From positions 1-52,339 of the forward strand of contig JANWYQ010000059.1 of the NCBI GenBank assembly GCA_025055015.1: a stretch of 52,339 nt of DNA, in the 5' to 3' direction. Made by a program: the position numbers and the translations under genes. Positions 17,873-26,093 of this stretch are shown in pieces (within the stretch, counting starts at the first letter, position 1; every line of letters begins with the position of its first letter). This stretch comes from Caldilineales bacterium. GTDB lineage: Bacteria > Chloroflexota > Anaerolineae > JAAEKA01. Under the pieces are notes generated by a model, which saw only the letters and a list, made by a program, of their open reading frames with translations, searched no databases and was not told where the DNA came from.

Positions 17873-18400
17873 ATGATCCGCGTGGCCGTGCTCACCGTCA
17901 GCGACCGGGCATCCCGCGGGGAGACGGAGGATCGCAGCGGCCCGCTGATCTGCGAGCTGGTGCAGCAGCGCTTAGGCGCCGTGGTGACCGGCCAGGCCAT
18001 CGTGCCGGACGAGCGGACCGCCATCGAGGCAGCGCTGCGCCGGTGGTGCGACGAAGACCAGGCGGACCTGGTGCTCACCACAGGAGGCACCGGGTTCGCC
18101 CCCCGGGACGTGACCCCCGAGGCGACGGCAGCCGTGATCGAGCGGCCGGCGCCCGGCTTCGCCGAGGCCATGCGGGCCGCCAGCCTACAGGTCACTCCCC
18201 ACGCCATGTTGAGCCGCGCCACCGCCGGCATCCGGCAGCGGACGCTGATCGTCAACCTGCCCGGCAGCCCTAAGGCGGTGCGGGAGAACCTGGAGGTGAT
18301 CCTGCCCGCTCTGCCCCACGCAGTGGAGCTGCTGCGCCAGGAGGCGACCGTTGCCCCCGTGTATCAACACGCCTTGCCCGGCGAGCATCAGGCCTCGTGA
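17873..18400 (+). CDS. mog: Molybdopterin adenylyltransferase (MogA/MoaB family)
   Basis: This family adenylylates molybdopterin before molybdenum insertion. The 175 residues show RVAVLTVSDRASRGETEDRSG at the N-terminus, then the substrate-binding motif TTGGTGFAPRDVTPEAT (69-85) and NLPGSPKAVRENL near residue 125. The ATG follows the rpsI stop after a single base and has no separate Shine-Dalgarno, so expression probably depends on the ribosomal operon. MogA and MoaB are hard to separate by sequence alone. No other molybdenum cofactor gene lies in the window. Confidence 0.9.
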   Translation: MIRVAVLTVSDRASRGETEDRSGPLICELVQQRLGAVVTGQAIVPDERTAIEAALRRWCDEDQADLVLTTGGTGFAPRDVTPEATAAVIERPAPGFAEAMRAASLQVTPHAMLSRATAGIRQRTLIVNLPGSPKAVRENLEVILPALPHAVELLRQEATVAPVYQHALPGEHQAS

Positions 18401-18402
18401 GG

Positions 18403-18477
18403 ACATGCGCTCAGCCGCCGGCGAGCGCATGTGAAACAGATCGGCGCGGATGGACACTGCCATCCGCGCCGATCTGT
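18403..18477. terminator. Double hairpin, bidirectional terminator region
   Basis: Two hairpins stand in tandem between convergent genes. The first pairs ACATGCGCTC (18403-18412) with GAGCGCATGT (18423-18432). The second pairs ACAGATCGGCGCGGATGG (18436-18453) perfectly with 18460-18477 across a 6-nt loop. The following CTTAATT is only weakly T-rich, but the convergent arrangement of mog (+) and the lipoprotein gene (-) supports a terminator for both. Confidence 0.75.
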
Positions 18478-18522
18478 CTTAATTCCCGTCGAGCGGCCTG
18501 TCGTCCACCCTAGATCAGGGAA

Positions 18523-19524
18523 CTACTGGCCATCCACGAAGGGACAGGGCTCGATCAAAGTGGCCTCTGCACCGCGGGGTAGGTAGAGGGTGAGCTCGAT
18601 GTCGGAGGGCTGCAGATAGGGTAGGAAGAAGCGCAGCGCCTCAGTCGTGCGCGCGCTGGGGTTGAGGCTTGCGTAGAGGTCAATCAGGTTGGTCATGCGC
18701 TCCTGGTCCCAGGCCAGGCGAGGCAGCGGCTTGCCGTTGAAGCACAGGTAGATCCCCTCTGGCTCCGTCTCCATCTGCAGGTGCTGGACCCCGCCTCCCG
18801 CCAGGGTGGCCACGGTGGCCGGGTTCAGCCGCAGGCCGCTCAGGTCTGCGCCCAGGCCCGCCTTGGTCATGGCGTCCTGCAGCTCGATGAGGGTGAAGCC
18901 GGCCAGGCGCAGCACCCCTTGGCGGTCCGTCTCGATGTCGGCGTAGAAGCGTAGGGGCACCATGGTCGTTCGGCCTCGCACCTCCTCCACGTTAACCAGG
19001 TCCAGGTCCTTCAGGTCGGCCATGGGGATTTCGGCGTTGCCCGGCGCCACCGGAAACTTGACGGCGATGGGCAGCCCCACGCGGCCGACGATGTTCTCCA
19101 GCCCCCAGCGAATAAAGCGGGCGTTGGACACCCCAAGGGCCTCCAGCAGCGCGCCCAGGTTCCCCAGCTTCTCCCGATCCCCTGCGAGGTAGGGCATGGG
19201 CTTGCCGTTGACGAAGATGGCTAGGCCGCCCTTGGTCATCACCACCTCGATGTGCTGGATGTCGGCCGCCTGTAGCCGCTCCAACGTCGTTGGTGGCACC
19301 CGCGCGGCGCTGAAGTCCTGGCCCAGCAGCCGGCCCACGGTGCCCAGCGACAGTCCAAACACCTTCGGATACCCCTCTGCATCTACAGTGATAGTAATGC
19401 GGGGCAGCAGCGCAATCCGTTCCTCAGGCTGTTCCTCGCCGCGCTGGGCGCATCCGGCCAACACCAGCGCCGTCAGGACCAGCAGCGCAACGAACACCCA
19501 ACGCCGACGTTTGTGGTTGGTCAT
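18523..19524 (-). CDS. Lipoprotein with two copies of an unassigned domain
   Basis: I do not recognise a named family. The 333 residues start with a lipoprotein signal (basic NHKRRR, hydrophobic 9-22, lipobox LAGC with C25), so the protein should be anchored outside the membrane. The mature part is a tandem duplication: copy A (about 48-162) and copy B (about 201-320) align along their length. The clearest match is NGKPMPYLAGDREKLGNL (106-123) against NGKPLPRLAWDQERMTNL (263-280). ATG 19524 is chosen because GAGGTG precedes it and the signal peptide begins there. A strong promoter lies 43 nt upstream. Confidence 0.8.
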   Translation of the reverse strand: MTNHKRRRWVFVALLVLTALVLAGCAQRGEEQPEERIALLPRITITVDAEGYPKVFGLSLGTVGRLLGQDFSAARVPPTTLERLQAADIQHIEVVMTKGGLAIFVNGKPMPYLAGDREKLGNLGALLEALGVSNARFIRWGLENIVGRVGLPIAVKFPVAPGNAEIPMADLKDLDLVNVEEVRGRTTMVPLRFYADIETDRQGVLRLAGFTLIELQDAMTKAGLGADLSGLRLNPATVATLAGGGVQHLQMETEPEGIYLCFNGKPLPRLAWDQERMTNLIDLYASLNPSARTTEALRFFLPYLQPSDIELTLYLPRGAEATLIEPCPFVDGQ

Positions 19525-19573
19525 GGGAAGCACCTCACAGAGTAGAGCGGAACCGAGCAGAGAACTTGACCCG

Positions 19574-19602
19574 ATTATAGCACACCGGCCGGCGCCGGGC
19601 AA
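19574..19602 (-). promoter_or_regulatory. Sigma-70-like promoter of the lipoprotein gene
   Basis: Read on the minus strand: -35 TTGCCC (19597-19602), a 17-nt spacer, and a perfect -10 TATAAT (19574-19579). Transcription would start near 19567 and reach the ATG at 19524 after about 43 nt. It lies within the gap after the Nudix gene, giving the lipoprotein its own promoter. Confidence 0.75.
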
Positions 19603-19609
19603 CTGCACG

Positions 19610-20155
19610 TCAGACGATTTCACCGCTTAGCCACAAATAGGCCAGCGCGCAAATCACCACCCGCTCTCGGATGGTGCCGTCTAACACGCGCGCCTTCACC
19701 CACTCCAGGTCGTACCAATCCCACGTCACGAACTCGGCTGTGTCGTGGTTGGTGGAGCCCCCAGGTTGCACGTCCCGGCACAGGTATACCACCGAGGTGC
19801 TGTTGCTGGAGGCGGGGTTGTTCCAGAAGCTGCCCAGGTAGCGCATCTCGCCGGCCACCAGGCCGGTCTCCTCCTGGAGCTCGCGGCGGATGCACTGGGC
19901 GTAGTCCTCGCCGGGATCGGCCAGGCCGCCGGGGAGCTGATAGATTACCTCCCCCACCGGTAGGCGGTACTCCTGTTCCAGCAGCATCTGGCCCTGCGGG
20001 TTGAAGACCACGGCCGCCACTCCCACCTTGTCGCGGCGGATGGTGGTGTACTCGTAAAGCTGCCCGTCCGGCAGGCGGACGGTGTCCAGGGTCACATGCA
20101 GCCAGCGGTTGTGGAAGGCCTCGCGCGAGGCCACGATCTGCCAAGGTTGCACCAT
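19610..20155 (-). CDS. Nudix hydrolase, ADP-ribose pyrophosphatase type
   Basis: Nudix enzymes hydrolyse nucleoside diphosphates linked to another group; this length (181 residues) and the N-terminal beta segments fit ADP-ribose/ADP-sugar pyrophosphatases. The Nudix box GX5EX7REUXEEXGU is exact: G77, E83, RE at 91-92, EE at 95-96, G98, L99. The sequence PVGEVIYQLPGGLAD before it is typical of the ADP-ribose group. ATG 20155 has GAGGT upstream. It lies 85 nt before the lipoprotein gene on the same strand. The exact substrate cannot be read from sequence. Confidence 0.9.
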   Translation of the reverse strand: MVQPWQIVASREAFHNRWLHVTLDTVRLPDGQLYEYTTIRRDKVGVAAVVFNPQGQMLLEQEYRLPVGEVIYQLPGGLADPGEDYAQCIRRELQEETGLVAGEMRYLGSFWNNPASSNSTSVVYLCRDVQPGGSTNHDTAEFVTWDWYDLEWVKARVLDGTIRERVVICALAYLWLSGEIV

Positions 20156-20357
20156 AGGGATACCTCGCTAGGGCGACGAACTGTCGCACCCCTCCGGCCG
20201 GGAAAGAAGGCCTTGGCCGGCGGAGGCCGGCATGCCGACCGCCTGAGGGCCTGGTTCCAAGAGTGACAGGCGCACGGTCGCCGCGCGGCCGATGATAACC
20301 CGAAGCGAGCGTCCGGGCAAGATCGGACTGCACTGGCTTGCGCAACGCAGCGGGACT

Positions 20358-20386
20358 TTGCTCTTTCGCCCCCTTTGGTGTACTAT
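20358..20386 (+). promoter_or_regulatory. Candidate promoter of the esterase/R-M operon
   Basis: -35 TTGCTC (20358-20363), 17-nt spacer, -10 TACTAT (20381-20386). The element GGTGTAC(T/A)AT at the -10 is shared with the promoter of the beta-oxidation operon at 33821. Match to consensus is moderate, so this is a candidate only. Confidence 0.45.
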
Positions 20387-20394
20387 ACCTCCTC

Positions 20395-20423
20395 AGGGAC
20401 GGCCGCAGGCATCGGCCGTCCCT
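20395..20423 (+). other. Hairpin at the predicted 5' end of the esterase mRNA
   Basis: AGGGACGGCCG (20395-20405) pairs perfectly with CGGCCGTCCCT (20413-20423) around a 7-nt loop. If the promoter at 20381 is real, the hairpin sits at the very 5' end of the transcript and could protect the mRNA from decay. No T-run follows. Confidence 0.6.
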
Positions 20424-20456
20424 GGCGTTGAGGGCGATGGCGCGGACTGAGGTCCC

Positions 20457-21233
20457 ATGTCGCGACATCCTTGGTTGAACCCCGGGCCTTTTGCGCTCTC
20501 CGGTGGTCCGGTGGGCGTGCTGCTGATCCACGGCTTCACGGGCTCGCCGCCGGAGATGCGCCCCTTGGGCGACTTTCTGGCCGGCCACGGCTACACCGTG
20601 TTGGCTCCCCTGCTCCCTGGCCATGGCACGGAGCCGGAAGACCTGAACCGGGTGCGCTGGCAGGACTGGACTGCGGCGGTAGAGACCGCCTACGCCGACC
20701 TGGCTGGCCGCACGGCGCAGCAGTTCGTGGCCGGCCTCTCGATGGGTGGGCTGTTAGCCCTGTACCTGGCCGGCGAGGACCTCCCCGGCCGGCTGCGCGG
20801 GCTGATCCTGTTTGCCCCGGGCATGCGCATTGCCGACCGGCGCTTGCCGCTGACGCCGTTGGCCCGCTACGTGCGTCCGCTGCTCCCGCGCGACCCCAAC
20901 GCACCCACCGATCTGGGCGACCCCTCTGCGGATCGGCTGCTGTGGTCGTACGAGGCGTACCCCGTGGGCGGAGCCAGCCAGCTCTGGCGCCTGCAGCGGG
21001 CCGTGCGCCGCCGGCTGCACCGGGTGACGGCGCCCATCCTGATCTTCCAAGGGCGCCGCGACCGCTCGGTGCGGCCTGACAGCCCGCAGTTCATTCTGGA
21101 CCGGGTCAGCTCCATCCACAAGGAGCTGGTGTGGTTGGAGCACTCCGGCCACGCGTTGACCGTGGACCGGGAGAAAGAGACCGTGTTCGCTGCATGTTTG
21201 CAGTTCATTGAGCGTTGGACGGACACCCCATGA
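20457..21233 (+). CDS. Alpha/beta-hydrolase, Est30-like carboxylesterase
   Basis: The enzyme should hydrolyse short or medium-chain esters or monoacylglycerols in the cytoplasm. The 258 residues have the oxyanion motif HGFTGSPPEM (25-34), the nucleophile elbow GLSMG (S95), the acid D202 in GRRDRSV and H232 in HSGHALT, a complete catalytic triad. Spacing and sequence resemble the thermostable carboxylesterase Est30 family. GAGGT precedes ATG 20457. The stop overlaps the start of the restriction endonuclease gene as ATGA. Confidence 0.9.
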   Translation: MSRHPWLNPGPFALSGGPVGVLLIHGFTGSPPEMRPLGDFLAGHGYTVLAPLLPGHGTEPEDLNRVRWQDWTAAVETAYADLAGRTAQQFVAGLSMGGLLALYLAGEDLPGRLRGLILFAPGMRIADRRLPLTPLARYVRPLLPRDPNAPTDLGDPSADRLLWSYEAYPVGGASQLWRLQRAVRRRLHRVTAPILIFQGRRDRSVRPDSPQFILDRVSSIHKELVWLEHSGHALTVDREKETVFAACLQFIERWTDTP

Positions 21234-22237
21234 CCCGTGCTGACGGCCGCCAGCTACGACCTTCTGGCAATTCGGTCGACTGGGACCTGTTCGAGCGGTA
21301 TCTGGGCGTTAGCGCAGAGGATACCGAGCTTTGTCTGCTCAGCAGCGAGGCCGTGGAGTGGTTCGACTTCCTGCTCAATCCGCGCCGCTTGCGCGGCAGC
21401 GATTTCTTAATGCGCTGGTCGCAGGGTGTCTGGAGCGAGCAACGCATCCTACAAGCTGTCAACAGCACGGATGAGTTCTTCGCTATCCCATATGGCCCGA
21501 GCGGTACCGCCCCTGAAGACGACATCAGAGCTCTTGAGCTGTACTTCGAGCGCCTGGAAGCAGCCGGTTTAGGACAGCACAAGCGTCCCGACCTGTTGGT
21601 TTTCAGAAAGCGGTCGCAGGATGTCGTGGAGAGTCTGGTGGCCTCTATCGGTGGGCCTCGGGAACTGCCTTTCACGCCTGAGGACAGCAGTGCGATCCAG
21701 GAGCTGTTGTCCGAGGCAATTCTGGCGGTGGAGTGTGAAAACAGCCTCTGGAAGGGCAAGCTGATGCCGGATTACGGAGCCGAGCTAAAAGCTCAGCGGC
21801 GTCTCGGCGGCAAGCCCGGTCTCAAGAAAAACGCTGTCTTGCCGACGCTGATCCTGAAGGAAGAAGACCGCGCGCCGCTCAGGACTTGGCAACACACGCA
21901 TAACATTCCTATCCACATCTGGCACGTGTTTTATGATATGGCCTTTGGTATCGCACTGGACAAAGCTGAGGAGGTCATAGGGCAAGGACTGATCTTGCCC
22001 ACTGTGCAGGTTTTTCAGGCTCCTGGAGGAGCTACCACCCGAAAGGTGATTTACAAGATCTACTACCACTACGGCTATCCGCTAGGCGACGCAACCCAAG
22101 AGCCCACGCTTCGGGCCAAGTTCATCGAGGACAAGAATGGGCATATTCTACCCTACGTTCACTTCGACGGCGGGAAGATGGAGCTGCGCGACGAAGCCCT
22201 GACGATACTGCGAGAGAGAGCGTATGGCTCCCCGTGA
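21230..22237 (+). CDS. Type II restriction endonuclease, possibly AccI-like
   Basis: This 335-residue protein is inferred to be the endonuclease partner of the methyltransferase that overlaps it by 14 nt. It has no long helicase or translocase domain, so it fits Type II. A likely PD-(D/E)xK core is RPDLLVF (D121) followed by LAVECEN (E168, E170); the third position is Glu rather than Lys, as in BamHI. General style and partner suggest the AccI family (GTMKAC), but I cannot confirm this. ATG 21230 overlaps the esterase stop; TTG 21215 is an alternative. Codon use is visibly less GC-biased than in neighbours, a sign of transfer. Confidence 0.75.
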   Translation: MTRADGRQLRPSGNSVDWDLFERYLGVSAEDTELCLLSSEAVEWFDFLLNPRRLRGSDFLMRWSQGVWSEQRILQAVNSTDEFFAIPYGPSGTAPEDDIRALELYFERLEAAGLGQHKRPDLLVFRKRSQDVVESLVASIGGPRELPFTPEDSSAIQELLSEAILAVECENSLWKGKLMPDYGAELKAQRRLGGKPGLKKNAVLPTLILKEEDRAPLRTWQHTHNIPIHIWHVFYDMAFGIALDKAEEVIGQGLILPTVQVFQAPGGATTRKVIYKIYYHYGYPLGDATQEPTLRAKFIEDKNGHILPYVHFDGGKMELRDEALTILRERAYGSP

Positions 22238-23801
22238 TGCATACACGCTTCCCTCAGCGTGGGAAGCCAGAGAGCTGCTGCGGGAAAAGGGACAGTTTTG
22301 GACCCCGGACTGGATTGCGCAGCCCATGGTTGAGTATGTCCTGGCTGACCGGGGTGGTCTCTTGTTCGATCCGGCCGTCGGCGCAGGGGCATTCTTCCGT
22401 GCGGCTCGAGCGATAGCCCGTGAGCGGAGTCTGTCGGTTCGTCTGGCCGGCATGGAGATCGACTCGACGGCTCTCGTGCTTGCCCTCCAGCACGGTGTGG
22501 AGCGCAGCGATCTGGAGCAGGTGATAATCGGCGACTTCGTCTTGCAGCCGCCGCAGGCTAAGTTTGATGCCATCGTGGCTAACCCGCCGTACATTCGCCA
22601 CCATCGGCTGGCCCCGCAGCAGAAGGCGCAGTTACGTCAGCTCGTTACAACTTTGATCGGCAAGCCTCTGGATGGACGCGCTGGCTTGCACATCTACTTC
22701 TTTGTTCGCGCCTTGTCCCTGCTTGAAAACAATGGACGCCTAGCTTTTATCATGCCTGCCGACACGTGCGAGGGCAAATTCGCCCCGGATCTGTGGGCCT
22801 GGGTTGTCAGGGATTACGCCCTGGACGCTGTGATCTCCTTTTCTCCAGAGGCGACACCGTTTCCTAACGTTGATACTAACCCATTGATCTTCTTCATTCG
22901 CAAGGCGCCGCCACAACCGCGCTTTCTATGGGCCCGATGCCATCGCCCCTCCACCGATGCGCTCAAGAACTGGGTAAGGTCCGGACTTCCGAGCACCTCC
23001 GAACGGGACCTCACCGTTGTAGTGCGCGATCTGAGAGAGGGCCTCTCGACCGGGCTGTCGCGCGAGCCGATTTCGGAGGAGCTCGGGCGGTATGTGCTGG
23101 GCGATTTTGTCAAGGTGATGCGCGGCATCGCTACGGGCGCTAACGACTTCTTTTTTATGACGGTGGAGCGAGCAAGGGAGCTGGGGATTCCTTTGGAGTT
23201 CTTCGTCAAAGCGGTAGGTCGCGTGCGGGATGTACCTGGCAACGAAATAACGGACGAGACTTTGGACAGACTGGACCGCCAGGGAAGGCCGACCTTGCTC
23301 TTAGCGCTGAGCGGGGACGATGAAGCGACCTTCCCTGCGCCCGTGAGGCAGTACCTGCGTGAGGGCGAGAGGCTGGGGCTACCAGAGCGCCCTCTGATTG
23401 CGCAGCGAAGACCTTGGTACAAGATGGAGGTGCGTGTGCCGCCGCCCTTCTTGTTTGCGTATTTGGGCCGCAGGAACTCCAGGTTCATTCTCAACAGGGC
23501 AGGGGTCGTCCCCCTTACCGGCTTTCTCTGCGTCTATCCCAAGGAGGAGGCAGGAGACTACCGGTTGGAGCAACTTTGGCAGCTCTTGAGCCATCCTGAC
23601 ACCGCTGCCAATCTAGCAGTTATTGGCAAAAGCTACGGCGACGGCGCCATTAAGGTAGAGCCTCGGCTGTTGGAGAGGTTGCCTGTTCCCGAACACCTGG
23701 TTCAACGGTTCGGTTTTCCCGTACAGCTGCGCTTGTTGGAGCAAAGAGCACTCTACGCTACCCAGGCGCAATTGAAGGACGTAAACGAAAGCCACGGCTA
23801 A
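22224..23801 (+). CDS. N6-adenine DNA methyltransferase (Type II, gamma class)
   Basis: The protein should methylate adenine in the target of the preceding endonuclease and protect the host. The 525 residues have motifs in gamma order: GQFWTP (23-28, motif X), DPAVGAGAF (49-57, motif I, AdoMet binding), GMEID (76-80, II), GDF (103-105, III) and NPPYIRH (120-126, motif IV, catalytic). The C-terminal half (about 300-500) is the TaqI-like target-recognition region. The ATG lies 14 nt inside the endonuclease gene with GAGAGAG upstream. No controller protein gene is present. Confidence 0.93.
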   Translation: MAPRDAYTLPSAWEARELLREKGQFWTPDWIAQPMVEYVLADRGGLLFDPAVGAGAFFRAARAIARERSLSVRLAGMEIDSTALVLALQHGVERSDLEQVIIGDFVLQPPQAKFDAIVANPPYIRHHRLAPQQKAQLRQLVTTLIGKPLDGRAGLHIYFFVRALSLLENNGRLAFIMPADTCEGKFAPDLWAWVVRDYALDAVISFSPEATPFPNVDTNPLIFFIRKAPPQPRFLWARCHRPSTDALKNWVRSGLPSTSERDLTVVVRDLREGLSTGLSREPISEELGRYVLGDFVKVMRGIATGANDFFFMTVERARELGIPLEFFVKAVGRVRDVPGNEITDETLDRLDRQGRPTLLLALSGDDEATFPAPVRQYLREGERLGLPERPLIAQRRPWYKMEVRVPPPFLFAYLGRRNSRFILNRAGVVPLTGFLCVYPKEEAGDYRLEQLWQLLSHPDTAANLAVIGKSYGDGAIKVEPRLLERLPVPEHLVQRFGFPVQLRLLEQRALYATQAQLKDVNESHG

Positions 23802-23891
23802 TGTCTCTCGCTGCCAGAGCGTTGCGCTCTGTGCACTGGTGTTGAAGCCGCCTAACTCTGTTCGCACCTATTTCGGAGGCTGTTCTCGTTC

Positions 23892-25361
23892 ATGACGACC
23901 TCTCTAACCCCCCAGTGGGTTAAAGACGCGATCTTCTATCAGATCTTCCCTGACCGCTTTGCCCGCAGCGCCAGCGTGCCCAAGCCCTCCAACCTAGAGC
24001 CCTGGGACTCGCCGCCGACCGTCCACGGCTTCAAGGGCGGCGACCTGATGGGCGTGGTGGAGCGCCTGGACTACCTGCAGGACCTGGGCGTGACCGCTAT
24101 CTACTTCAACCCGGTGTTCGCCTCCACCGCGAACCACCGCTACCACACCTACGACTACTTCCAGGTGGACCCCATCCTGGGCGGCAACGCAGCCCTGCGC
24201 CGGCTGCTGGACGAGGCGCACCGTCGCGGCATCCGGGTGATCCTAGACGGGGTGTTCAACCACGCCAGCCGCGGCTTCTTCCAGTTCAACCATCTGTTGG
24301 AGAACGGCCCGGCCTCGCCCTACCTGGACTGGTTCATCGTGCACGGTTGGCCGCTCCATGCCTACGACGGCCACCGGCCGCCCAACTACGCTAGCTGGTG
24401 GAACCTGCACGCCCTGCCCAAGCTCAACACCCGCACGCCGGCCGTGCGCGAGTTCCTGTGGAACGTGGGCAGCTACTGGGTCGAGCAGGGCATTGACGGC
24501 TGGCGGCTGGACGTGCCGAACGAGATCAACGACGACGAGTTCTGGCGGGAGTTCCGCCGCCGCGTCAAGGCTGCCAACCCCGAGGCCTACATCGTGGGCG
24601 AGATCTGGGACGACGCCTCCCGCTGGCTGCAGGGGGATCAGTTCGACGCAGTGATGAACTACCCGGTGACGCGCGCCTGCCTAGGCTTGTTCGCCCACCG
24701 CACGTTGCAGCAGGACCTCCTGCGCAACACCGGCTACGGCTACGTGCCGCTGTTGGACGTGGCCTCCTTCGCCGAGGTGGTGGACGAGAACCTGCACCGC
24801 TACCCGCGCGATGTGGTGTACGCCCAGCTCAACCTGTTGGACAGCCACGACACCCCGCGCTTCCTCACCCTGGCGCGCGGGGACGAGAGCGCCTTCCGCC
24901 TGGCCTCGCTCTTCCTGATGACTTATCCCGGCGCGCCGTGCATCTACTACGGCGACGAGATCGGCATGACCGGCGGCCGCGACCCCGACTGCCGGCGCGC
25001 CTTCCCCTGGCCAGATGGCAACTCCCCGGCGGTGGAGCGCTGGAACATGGCGCTGCTGGACCACGTGCGCAGGGCCATTGCCCTGCGCAAGGCGCATCCC
25101 GCCCTGCGGCGGGGCGACTTCATCCGCCTGCACGCCGCCGAGGAGGTTTACGCCTACGCACGGCGACTGGGCGACGAGGTGCTGGTGGTGGTGCTGAACA
25201 CCGGCCTGCGCACGGCTCACCTTGCGCTGCCGGTGGCCGATCTCTTGCCGGAGGGCGCTGCGCTGCAGGCGGTGTGGGGCGAGGGCGGTGCGCAGGTGGC
25301 CGACGGGCGCTTGCCCGTCTCCTTGCCGCCGCGCAGCGGCCTGGTGCTCGCCAGGGCATAG
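23892..25361 (+). CDS. GH13 alpha-glucan hydrolase (neopullulanase/cyclodextrinase-like)
   Basis: This 489-residue enzyme should cleave alpha-1,4-glucans or short maltodextrins. The four GH13 regions are complete: DGVFNH (119-124), GWRLDVPNE (203-211, nucleophile D207), VGEIWDD (acid/base E237) and LLDSHDTPR (D320). The sequence after region II (VPNE) and the missing signal peptide point to the cytosolic GH13_20-type group, but the N-terminal starch-binding domain common there is absent: the barrel starts by residue 10 ([14 protein letters not shown]). GGAGG is rather far (12 nt) from ATG 23892. Confidence 0.92.
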   Translation: MTTSLTPQWVKDAIFYQIFPDRFARSASVPKPSNLEPWDSPPTVHGFKGGDLMGVVERLDYLQDLGVTAIYFNPVFASTANHRYHTYDYFQVDPILGGNAALRRLLDEAHRRGIRVILDGVFNHASRGFFQFNHLLENGPASPYLDWFIVHGWPLHAYDGHRPPNYASWWNLHALPKLNTRTPAVREFLWNVGSYWVEQGIDGWRLDVPNEINDDEFWREFRRRVKAANPEAYIVGEIWDDASRWLQGDQFDAVMNYPVTRACLGLFAHRTLQQDLLRNTGYGYVPLLDVASFAEVVDENLHRYPRDVVYAQLNLLDSHDTPRFLTLARGDESAFRLASLFLMTYPGAPCIYYGDEIGMTGGRDPDCRRAFPWPDGNSPAVERWNMALLDHVRRAIALRKAHPALRRGDFIRLHAAEEVYAYARRLGDEVLVVVLNTGLRTAHLALPVADLLPEGAALQAVWGEGGAQVADGRLPVSLPPRSGLVLARA

Positions 25362-25370
25362 GGCCTTGCT

Positions 25371-26069
25371 ATGACTGCGCAGGTCGGCCGGTGGGCGAGG
25401 GCGGTAGGGCGGGGGCTGGCGCGGCTAGCCCTCGGGCTGGCCCTGGCCCTGCTGGTCGCCTTCCTGGTCCTGGGCTGGCAGGTGAACCGCACCGGCGCGG
25501 TGGATCGAGCGCAGCCGGCCGACGCCATCGTTATCCTGGGCGCCCATGTCAACGCCGACGGCAGCCCCGGATCCGACCTGCTGAGCCGCACCTACCGCGG
25601 CATGGACCTGTACAACGCCGGCATGGCGCCGGTGGTGATCTGCGCGGGCGGGATTGCCGGCGATCGGCTCTCGGCAGGCGCCGTGGCCTGCCGTTTTGCC
25701 GTGGAGGCCCTGGGCCTGCCGCCGGAGCGCGCCTGGGTGGCCCAGGCGCTGGACGCGCTCTACACCGCCGACGAGGCCGTGGCTGTGGCCGATCTGATGC
25801 GCGAGCGTGGCCTGCGCTCCGTGATCTTGGTGAGCCACCCGCTGCACCTCTATCGGGCCGCATGGCTTTTCCGCCGTCAGGGGCTGGAGGTCTACACCAG
25901 CCCCACCAACACCGAGCTGCGCCGCATTGCGCCTCCTGTGCGTCTGTGGTACACTGCACGCGAGGTAGGCGGCGTCTTGATGATTGCCCTGCGCGGGGCG
26001 CCGGGCGTCGAGCCGCTCCACGACTGGCTTCGTCGCCGCCTGTATGCCCTAACACGATGGACCGGATGA
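25371..26069 (+). CDS. YdcF/SanA-like membrane-anchored DUF218 protein
   Basis: The protein has an N-terminal membrane segment (about 15-36) followed by a DUF218 domain. Typical motifs are ADAIVILGAHVNADG, the SRTYRGMDLYNAG helix, VICAGG, DALYTADEA and VILVSHPLHLYRAAWLFRRQG. SanA/YdcF-type proteins are linked to cell-envelope integrity, but their reaction is not settled. The length of 232 residues is normal. It begins 9 nt after the GH13 gene, so the two are probably cotranscribed; no functional link is obvious. Confidence 0.85.
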   Translation: MTAQVGRWARAVGRGLARLALGLALALLVAFLVLGWQVNRTGAVDRAQPADAIVILGAHVNADGSPGSDLLSRTYRGMDLYNAGMAPVVICAGGIAGDRLSAGAVACRFAVEALGLPPERAWVAQALDALYTADEAVAVADLMRERGLRSVILVSHPLHLYRAAWLFRRQGLEVYTSPTNTELRRIAPPVRLWYTAREVGGVLMIALRGAPGVEPLHDWLRRRLYALTRWTG

Positions 26070-26093
26070 TCGAACGAGTGAAGCGTTGAACCC

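Larger units (their letters stand above)
20156..20456. other. 301-bp divergent intergenic region
   Basis: No coding sequence is seen here. The left part is the upstream region of the Nudix gene (-), where I see no convincing promoter. The right part holds a candidate plus-strand promoter (20358-20386) and a perfect hairpin (20395-20423) leading into the esterase gene. Confidence 0.6.

Noticed and set aside
22224-23801. Methyltransferase considered as an orphan regulatory enzyme
   Set aside because: It overlaps a gene with a plausible nuclease core and has the gamma-class layout usual for Type II systems.
25945-25970. TACACT as a -10 for the radical SAM gene
   Set aside because: It is inside the coding sequence of the YdcF/SanA-like gene, over 120 nt upstream, with no good -35.
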